DNA of 32,631 nt from Flavobacteriaceae bacterium (GTDB taxonomy: Bacteria; Bacteroidota; Bacteroidia; Flavobacteriales; Flavobacteriaceae): assembly GCA_002862715.1 (NCBI GenBank), contig PKDV01000101.1, positions 1 to 32,631 of the forward strand, in the 5' to 3' direction. This document shows, in pieces, positions 27,076-32,631 of the stretch. The notes beneath the pieces were generated by a model, which was not told the DNA's origin, ran no database searches, and saw only the letters and a program-made list of their open reading frames with translations. The stretch's first letter is position 1, and each line of letters starts with the position of its first letter. The position numbers and the translations under genes are program-made.

Positions 27076-29859
27076 TTAAAACCAGCTTCGAGAAAATAAT
27101 TTTGAAATTGTTGATGGTCTTAATGATAATTGCAATCTAATTTTCTTTGTATAGAAGTTGTTTTTGTAGATTGAACCAGAACTATCAGCAATTGGAAAAT
27201 GAATCTCAAAAAAATCTGGAATTATATTTAGTGAGATTCCAGAACCCCAGTGATACTCATGTGTAAACTTTTTATTTTTTATGAATCCTAGCTCAAAATA
27301 TCCTTCAATCCATTTCCAAATCGTAGTACTAAAAAGTGATGTTATCATTAATTTGTCAGCTGTCTCATAATAATTTGAAGTTTTCATTGCTCCATCAGCT
27401 TTAATATACTGTTGACTATAAATACCATCACTCTCAGATCTGCCATACAAATCATATTGAAATAAATAATCATTAACTCTTGAAACACCAAAATCAAAAT
27501 AGTTATCGCTGTTTTTATTACTAAAAAAATATCCACCAAATAATCTTAATGACACTCTTCTGTTTGGAAGAAAGTATTTAATTAATTCGGCTTCAGCTTT
27601 AATTTTTTTGAATCTACTTGCAAGTTGAAGCTCACTATTTAGAAATATATTTTTTAATGCATTTCCAGTATTTTTTTGGTATGAAACAGAAGTAACGCCA
27701 TAACTTTTTCTTTCTGAATTTTCAGATTTATTATGAAGTCTAATAGACGTGTGTTTAAAAGTAAGTGACGATCTTAAATTATCCTTAAGTCCGTTAGCCC
27801 TAAAAAAATATTTTAAAGTAGGATTGAGTGATATGTATCTTGAGTTATCCGCATAATGAAAACTAGAACCAAAGACACTTAATCTCGTCATATAATTGGA
27901 TGAACCATTTTTGTATTTAGAATAAATTAAGTATCCCAACCCATTTAATTTGTTCGAGAGTGTTCCATAGCTAGGATTTATTTTAAATTTTATTTTTTCA
28001 GCAAGTAAACTGCTATTTCCTAAATTAATACCGGTAATAAAACCATCGTATAAATTATACCCAAATTCAGGGCTTACAAGCAAAATTGAACTTCCGCTTT
28101 TAGGAATATCTTGAAATAGACGAAATTTCAGATTATTTTTTAAAAACTTATTTTGAAACGAATAACTGTTATTGCTCACTTGTCTTTCAGGAATTAAATG
28201 ATTTTTATCAATAATAACGGATTTAATGTTAGATTTTGTAGGGTTTAGTTCTGTTATTAAATTAGAGGTATTAATCCATTTTTTTTTATAGACGCCATCT
28301 TCATATTCAGTAAAAAGAGGAAAATAAAGTTCAAATTTATTTTTCAGGTTGACTAAAGGTAAATCATTACTTTTCGTAGATTCAATAGCCTTTATAGTAT
28401 AATTTACTTCATCAATTTTTTTAACTTCTAATTTTAAATCTGGATTATTGTTTTGATTTATATAATTGTCAAAAAACCAATCAATTGGTTTATTTGTTTT
28501 TCCTGCTATTTTATTTCTAATATCAACTAAAACTGAAGTTGAACTATTTAATTCTTTTATTACATCTATCAACAAATCGTCCTCAAGAAATTCGTTTAAA
28601 TAAATCAGTGACATTGTCCCTCTACTGGGGTTTGCAATCTCTCTGTTGTATCGAGTTAAATCATCAATTTCACTTGAAATTGATTGTCCTCTGTTTTTAT
28701 TTGCAGAAATATTTCCCGCTATCTCGAAACTTCTATAAAAAGGAGCATGAATAAAATTATATTTTTTTAAAATTGCTAATCTATCTAAGTTTCCCATTAA
28801 CTTAGTTTTTGGATATTTTTCATTTAAATAATTATTAAATAAAAAACCTGAAATGGCATCAATTATCCATTCATCATCAGTTTGATATCCAAATTTCTGA
28901 ATTAGTTTTCTATCAATTGATGTTTTTAAAATTTTAAGTTCAAATAATTTAAAATTAGAGAAGGCACCCAAAATCTTTGGAATATTTTTAATAATTGGAA
29001 TAGGTTTTTTATCATAATCTTTTTCAATTGACCAAAATAATTCTTCACTTTGTTTTGGAAAAAATCGACCTGTATATTCGATTATTTTTTTGAAAATTTT
29101 TTCGACATCCTCATACGATAAATCGCTGCTATTCATGTCTGTTATTAGTACATTATCACCAAAATTATATGATTTAATTTTTGATTTATTGCTAATAATC
29201 AATGGAATATTATTTTGTTTGGCTGTGAAACCATTTTTTGGAATTAATAAATTGTAAGAGTTTGGAATATTTATGCTGTAATTTGTTGTGCTCTTATCAA
29301 TTGGTTTTTGTCCATAGCCATTATTATTTTTAATCTCCCAGTCTCCACTTTTGTTAATTTTAGCAACGCTGAGATGCCAATTGTATGTAAATACATCTTT
29401 GTGCTTATTCATTCCATATTTAAACACTCTTGAGTTAGGTAGTTTTATTTCATAAATAACAGAAAATAAAATTTTTTCACCAGGTTTTAAATAATCAATT
29501 AATTCAATTTTAATTATATCTGAGTTGTCATCGAGTCTTTTCCATTTCAATTTTTGATTTTTAAATAAAACTGATTTTATTTTGGTGAAACCTCTATCAT
29601 TTTTATTCGATCTAATTAATCTATAGTCAAATTCTTCAGCTAATTTTAAACCAAGATTTGATTTCATGGATGAATAAGAATTATTCCAATCAATTAAAAA
29701 AATGGATTTTATCTTTTGATTGCTTTTATTTATCCAGTAAATCTTATGATTTATCTCAAAAGGATTTTTGCCATCCCATTTTAAATCAATTATTTGATTG
29801 TTTTGTGAAAAGCAAAATAAAAATGTTGACAGAAAAAAAAAATTGCAAGTTTTTTTCAT
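27076..29859 (-). CDS. M1-aminopeptidase-like domain fused to an outer-membrane beta-barrel
   Basis: A 927-aa exported protein. A signal peptide (KKTCNFFFLSTFLFCFS) probably ends before Q19. Residues 20-240 resemble the N-terminal beta-saddle of M1 proteins (IFLIDWNNSYSS, KWKRLDDNSDIIKIEL). Residues 245-470 have the M1 helical core: SIEKDYDKKP, FELKILKTSI, DDEWIIDAISGFLFNNYL, MSLIYLNEFL and KPIDWFFDNYI. HExxH is absent; the equivalent stretch near 310-322 has no histidine. Residues 575-927 alternate polar and hydrophobic strands (LNPTLKYFFRA, SLRLFGGYFF, YGRSESDGIYSQQY) and end in Phe (FSRSWF), the usual C-terminus of a BAM-assembled barrel. It overlaps the LOG gene by 1 nt. From memory, flavobacteria have similar proteins, also without HExxH. 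Confidence 0.8.
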   Translation of the reverse strand: MKKTCNFFFLSTFLFCFSQNNQIIDLKWDGKNPFEINHKIYWINKSNQKIKSIFLIDWNNSYSSMKSNLGLKLAEEFDYRLIRSNKNDRGFTKIKSVLFKNQKLKWKRLDDNSDIIKIELIDYLKPGEKILFSVIYEIKLPNSRVFKYGMNKHKDVFTYNWHLSVAKINKSGDWEIKNNNGYGQKPIDKSTTNYSINIPNSYNLLIPKNGFTAKQNNIPLIISNKSKIKSYNFGDNVLITDMNSSDLSYEDVEKIFKKIIEYTGRFFPKQSEELFWSIEKDYDKKPIPIIKNIPKILGAFSNFKLFELKILKTSIDRKLIQKFGYQTDDEWIIDAISGFLFNNYLNEKYPKTKLMGNLDRLAILKKYNFIHAPFYRSFEIAGNISANKNRGQSISSEIDDLTRYNREIANPSRGTMSLIYLNEFLEDDLLIDVIKELNSSTSVLVDIRNKIAGKTNKPIDWFFDNYINQNNNPDLKLEVKKIDEVNYTIKAIESTKSNDLPLVNLKNKFELYFPLFTEYEDGVYKKKWINTSNLITELNPTKSNIKSVIIDKNHLIPERQVSNNSYSFQNKFLKNNLKFRLFQDIPKSGSSILLVSPEFGYNLYDGFITGINLGNSSLLAEKIKFKINPSYGTLSNKLNGLGYLIYSKYKNGSSNYMTRLSVFGSSFHYADNSRYISLNPTLKYFFRANGLKDNLRSSLTFKHTSIRLHNKSENSERKSYGVTSVSYQKNTGNALKNIFLNSELQLASRFKKIKAEAELIKYFLPNRRVSLRLFGGYFFSNKNSDNYFDFGVSRVNDYLFQYDLYGRSESDGIYSQQYIKADGAMKTSNYYETADKLMITSLFSTTIWKWIEGYFELGFIKNKKFTHEYHWGSGISLNIIPDFFEIHFPIADSSGSIYKNNFYTKKIRLQLSLRPSTISKLFSRSWF

Positions 29860-30530
29860 TAAAAATTAGGGCTAAATGTATTTTTGGTGTGAAATTGCAT
29901 AATATGTTCTACGGTATCATCAACATTATCCACAATTTTAATTAAATCCAAATCTTCGGGGCTAATATTTTTATTCTCTTTTAGTAACGTTGTTTTAATC
30001 CAATCCATCAAGCCTGTCCAGTATTCACTGTCATAGAGTACTATTGGAAATTTTTTTATTTTTTCAGTTTGTGTAAGGGTAAGTGCTTCAAAAAGTTCAT
30101 CAAGTGTACCATACCCACCAGGCATAACAACAAATGCTTGAGCATATTTCACAAACATCACTTTCCTAACAAAAAAATATTTAAAGTTTATTAATTTATC
30201 TTCATCAATAAATGGATTTGGATATTGTTCAAATGGAAGTTCTATGTTCAATCCTACAGAAGTACCTTTTCCAAGCTGAGCTCCTTTGTTTGCGGCTTCC
30301 ATGATTCCAGGTCCCCCACCTGTAATGACTCCAAATCCTTGTTGAACAATTTTCTTAGCTAGAAGGATAGTTTCTTTATAATATTTGTGCGATGGTTCAG
30401 TCCTTGCCGATCCAAATATTGACACGCAAGGCTCAATCATTCCGATTCTTTCAAAACCATTAACAAATTCCCCCATTATTTTAAATAACTCCCATGAGTC
30501 TCTTGACTTCATTTCAACCCAATTTTTCAT
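29859..30530 (-). CDS. LOG-family (TIGR00730) nucleotide phosphoribohydrolase-like protein
   Basis: A 223-aa Rossmann-fold protein once mislabelled lysine decarboxylase. Characterised relatives cleave nucleoside 5'-monophosphates, including cytokinin ribotides, to base plus ribose 5-phosphate. The signature PGGYGTLDE is at residues 137-145, with GGGPGIMEAAN at 71-81, FGSART at 39-44, and the catalytic arginine region FFVRKVMFVKYA near 119-130. The N-terminal WELFKIMGEFVNGFE helix is typical of the Bacteroidota subgroup. It starts 2 nt after the uvrA stop and its own stop overlaps the M1-like start by 1 nt, so the three form one transcript; nothing in the sequence explains a functional link. 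Confidence 0.92.
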   Translation of the reverse strand: MKNWVEMKSRDSWELFKIMGEFVNGFERIGMIEPCVSIFGSARTEPSHKYYKETILLAKKIVQQGFGVITGGGPGIMEAANKGAQLGKGTSVGLNIELPFEQYPNPFIDEDKLINFKYFFVRKVMFVKYAQAFVVMPGGYGTLDELFEALTLTQTEKIKKFPIVLYDSEYWTGLMDWIKTTLLKENKNISPEDLDLIKIVDNVDDTVEHIMQFHTKNTFSPNF

Positions 30531-30532
30531 AC

Positions 30533-32631
30533 TTACGTGATTAATTCATTTTTTAAAAATTTTCCAGTATAATTATTTTTTTGTGCAGATATTTTTTCAG
30601 GAGTACCAACACAACATATACGTCCACCTTTTTTACCCCCTTCAGGACCTAAATCTACAATATAGTCCATTTGTTTTATAACATCCAAGTTATGTTCGAC
30701 AATAATCATGGTGTTTCCCCGGTCAACTAGTTTGTTTAATACATTCATCAAAACTCGTACGTCATCAAAGTGTAACCCCGTAGTAGGTTCATCAAGTATG
30801 TACAGAGTTTTTCCAGTGTCTTTTTTTGATAGTTCTGTAGCTAATTTAATCCTTTGCGCTTCACCTCCTGAAAGAGTAGTTGATTTTTGACCAAGGGTAA
30901 TATAGCCAAGTCCGACGTCTTTTATGGTCTTAAGTTTTCTAAATATTTTCGGATAAGGTTTAAAAAAATTACAAGCATCACTAATGGTCATATTTAAAAT
31001 GTCGTTAATTGACTTATTTCTGTATTTGATTTGAAGTGTTTCTTCATTAAAACGTTTTCCAAAACATACATCACAATCAACATAAACATCGGGAAGAAAG
31101 TTCATTTCAATAGTTTTTACTCCAGCTCCTTGACAAGTTTCACATCTGCCTCCTTTTACATTAAAACTAAACCTACCAGGTTTGTATCCTCTTATCATTG
31201 CTTCAGGTGTTTTTGTAAAAAGAGCTCTGATTTCTCCGAAAACACCTGTATAAGTTGCTGGGTTACTTCTTGGTGTTCTGCCTATTGGTAATTGATTTAT
31301 GTCAATAACTTTATCTAAATTTTCAATTCCTTTTATAGATTTAAATTTTAAAGGTTTTTTTATTGATTTAAAAAAGTGCTGATTCAAAATTGGATATAAT
31401 GTATCATTTATAAGTGTTGATTTTCCGCTGCCTGACACACCTGTTACCCCAATCATAGAACCTAATGGAAATGTTACATCAATATTTTTCAAGTTATTGC
31501 CGTTGCATCCAAAAATTGATAAAAATTTTCCGTTACCTTTTCTTCTTGATTTTGGTATTTCAATTACCTTTCTTCCTGAAAGATAATCTGCTGTTTGAGT
31601 ATTTTTTTTAAGCATTTTAGACGGAGTTGAAGCCGCAATAATTTTACCCCCCTTTTCCCCAGCTCCTGGTCCTAAATCTATAATATAATCAGATTTTTTC
31701 ATGATGTCCTTATCATGTTCAACAACAATAATTGAATTACCAATATTTTTTAACTCAATTAAAGATTCTATCAATTTATTATTGTCTCTTTGGTGTAGAC
31801 CAATGCTCGGTTCATCAAGAATGTATAAAACTCCAACAAGTTTTGAGCCAATTTGTGTGGCAAGTCTAATTCTTTGCGATTCACCACCTGATAATGTTTT
31901 TGAGCCTCTACTCAAAGAAAGATAGTCTAAGCCTACTTTTATTAGAAATGAAATTCTTTTTTCAATTTCACTTAAAACTTCTTTGGCAATTAAAAACTGT
32001 TTTTTTGATAATTTATTTTTTAAAGATTTAACCCATTTATTAAGTTGGATTATATCCATCTTGGATATTTCAGAAATATTTTTATTGTCAATTTTAAAAT
32101 ATAGTGACTCTTTTTTTAATCTCGAACCATTACAATTTGTACAAATAACTTTATCCATAAAATTTTTAGCCCATCGTTTAAGTCTTGTTGAATCACCATT
32201 TTTGAATTGATATTCTAAAAATGGAATAACACCATCATATTCAATCTTGTAGGTTCTGGTTAATCCAAGTGTTTTAGATTTAACTGAAAAACTCTCATTA
32301 CCTCCGTTAAGTATAATATTTAGAGCTTCTTCCGGAATATCTGAAATTTTATCTGCTAATGAAAATCCATACCTTTCGCCAATAGCTTCAATTTGTCTAA
32401 AAGTCCAGTTATTTTTTTTTTCTCCGATTGGTAAAATTCCACCCATATTTATTGAGATTGATTTGTCTGGAATAATTTTTTTTTCGTTTACTTCGTAATT
32501 GTAGCCTAATCCGTTACATTTTTTACACATTCCTTTTGGGGAATTAAAAGAGAATGAGTTTGGCTCAGGAAGAGCATATGAAATCCCTGTGCTTGGACAC
32601 ATTAAATTTCTGCTGTAGTACTTAAGATTTT
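30533..32631 (-). CDS. uvrA: UvrABC excinuclease subunit A (N-terminal part outside window)
   Basis: DNA-damage recognition ATPase of nucleotide excision repair. The frame is open to the window edge: ten further codons precede the first visible Met (32602) and read NLKYYSRNLMCPSTG, matching the UvrA sequence before its first zinc module, so the gene continues past 32631; about 240 residues including Walker A of NBD1 are missing. Seen in order: CKKCNGLG and CTNCNGSR zinc pairs, signature LSGGESQRIRLAT with Walker B ILDEPSIGLHQRDN, Walker A GVSGSGKSTL of NBD2, the second zinc module GRCETCQGAG with CDVCFGKRF, signature LSGGEAQRIKLAT, and ILDEPTTGLH. It is the first visible gene of the uvrA-LOG-M1-like operon. 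Confidence 0.98.
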   Translation of the reverse strand, partial: NLKYYSRNLMCPSTGISYALPEPNSFSFNSPKGMCKKCNGLGYNYEVNEKKIIPDKSISINMGGILPIGEKKNNWTFRQIEAIGERYGFSLADKISDIPEEALNIILNGGNESFSVKSKTLGLTRTYKIEYDGVIPFLEYQFKNGDSTRLKRWAKNFMDKVICTNCNGSRLKKESLYFKIDNKNISEISKMDIIQLNKWVKSLKNKLSKKQFLIAKEVLSEIEKRISFLIKVGLDYLSLSRGSKTLSGGESQRIRLATQIGSKLVGVLYILDEPSIGLHQRDNNKLIESLIELKNIGNSIIVVEHDKDIMKKSDYIIDLGPGAGEKGGKIIAASTPSKMLKKNTQTADYLSGRKVIEIPKSRRKGNGKFLSIFGCNGNNLKNIDVTFPLGSMIGVTGVSGSGKSTLINDTLYPILNQHFFKSIKKPLKFKSIKGIENLDKVIDINQLPIGRTPRSNPATYTGVFGEIRALFTKTPEAMIRGYKPGRFSFNVKGGRCETCQGAGVKTIEMNFLPDVYVDCDVCFGKRFNEETLQIKYRNKSINDILNMTISDACNFFKPYPKIFRKLKTIKDVGLGYITLGQKSTTLSGGEAQRIKLATELSKKDTGKTLYILDEPTTGLHFDDVRVLMNVLNKLVDRGNTMIIVEHNLDVIKQMDYIVDLGPEGGKKGGRICCVGTPEKISAQKNNYTGKFLKNELIT

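Noticed and set aside
32600-32602. The ATG at 32602 as the start of uvrA
   Set aside because: The frame stays open upstream and encodes recognisable UvrA sequence (YYSRNLMCPSTG), so the gene is cut by the window edge.

Overview
The window reads as a chromosomal segment of an AT-rich, compact member of the Bacteroidota, most likely a small-genome marine flavobacterium; no BLAST or GC calculation was run. The main grounds are: a fused alpha/beta E1 dehydrogenase of the Bacteroidota type, an HsdR-N-like nuclease next to holA, a beta-helix lipoprotein paired with a glutamine cyclotransferase lipoprotein, an M1-like protein with an outer-membrane barrel, -7 boxes of the TAnnTTTG type, and almost no Shine-Dalgarno sequences. 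Gene content is mainly housekeeping. I see no tRNA, rRNA, CRISPR array, insertion sequence, phage gene or defence island, and no gene-free stretch longer than about 180 bases.

Layout. 1-1143 (+): the end of a PhoH-like ATPase, then purC. 1105-5007 (-): a packed operon of a Gfo/Idh/MocA oxidoreductase, yggS, a DEDDh exonuclease/GIY-YIG fusion and miaA. 5068-5712 (+): pcm. 5716-6171 (-): smpB. 6283-7563 (+): glyA. 7560-10137 (-): glutaminyl-peptide cyclotransferase and a beta-helix protein, both lipoproteins with overlapping genes. 10204-13409 (+): the SRP RNA followed with almost no gap by an SDR, a transaldolase-family gene and an ABC-F ATPase. 13406-18873 (-): recG, pheT, an unrecognised two-helix membrane protein and a DUF2007 protein. 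18954-21275 (+): a PcrA/UvrD helicase. 21272-23611 (-): an HsdR-N-like protein, a family 2 glycosyltransferase and an OmpA-family lipoprotein. 23635-24636 (+): holA. 24633-32631 (-): the 3' part of uvrA, a LOG-family hydrolase, an M1-like protein fused to a beta-barrel, and the E1 dehydrogenase.

Functional themes are DNA repair and replication (UvrA, RecG, PcrA, HolA, the exonuclease/GIY-YIG protein), translation and protein export (MiaA, PheT, SmpB, SRP RNA, ABC-F), one-carbon, purine and branched-chain 2-oxoacid metabolism (GlyA, PurC, E1), and envelope proteins. Convergent genes leave no room for terminators: five of six junctions overlap, four of them by exactly four bases shared between two stop codons. 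The observations most worth checking are the SRP RNA that lies 5-6 nt upstream of a three-gene operon, the M1-like domain without its zinc motif fused to a barrel, the ABC-F protein in which one composite ATP site looks degenerate, and the E1 enzyme in which Asp and Asn at the thiamine-diphosphate metal site appear exchanged.
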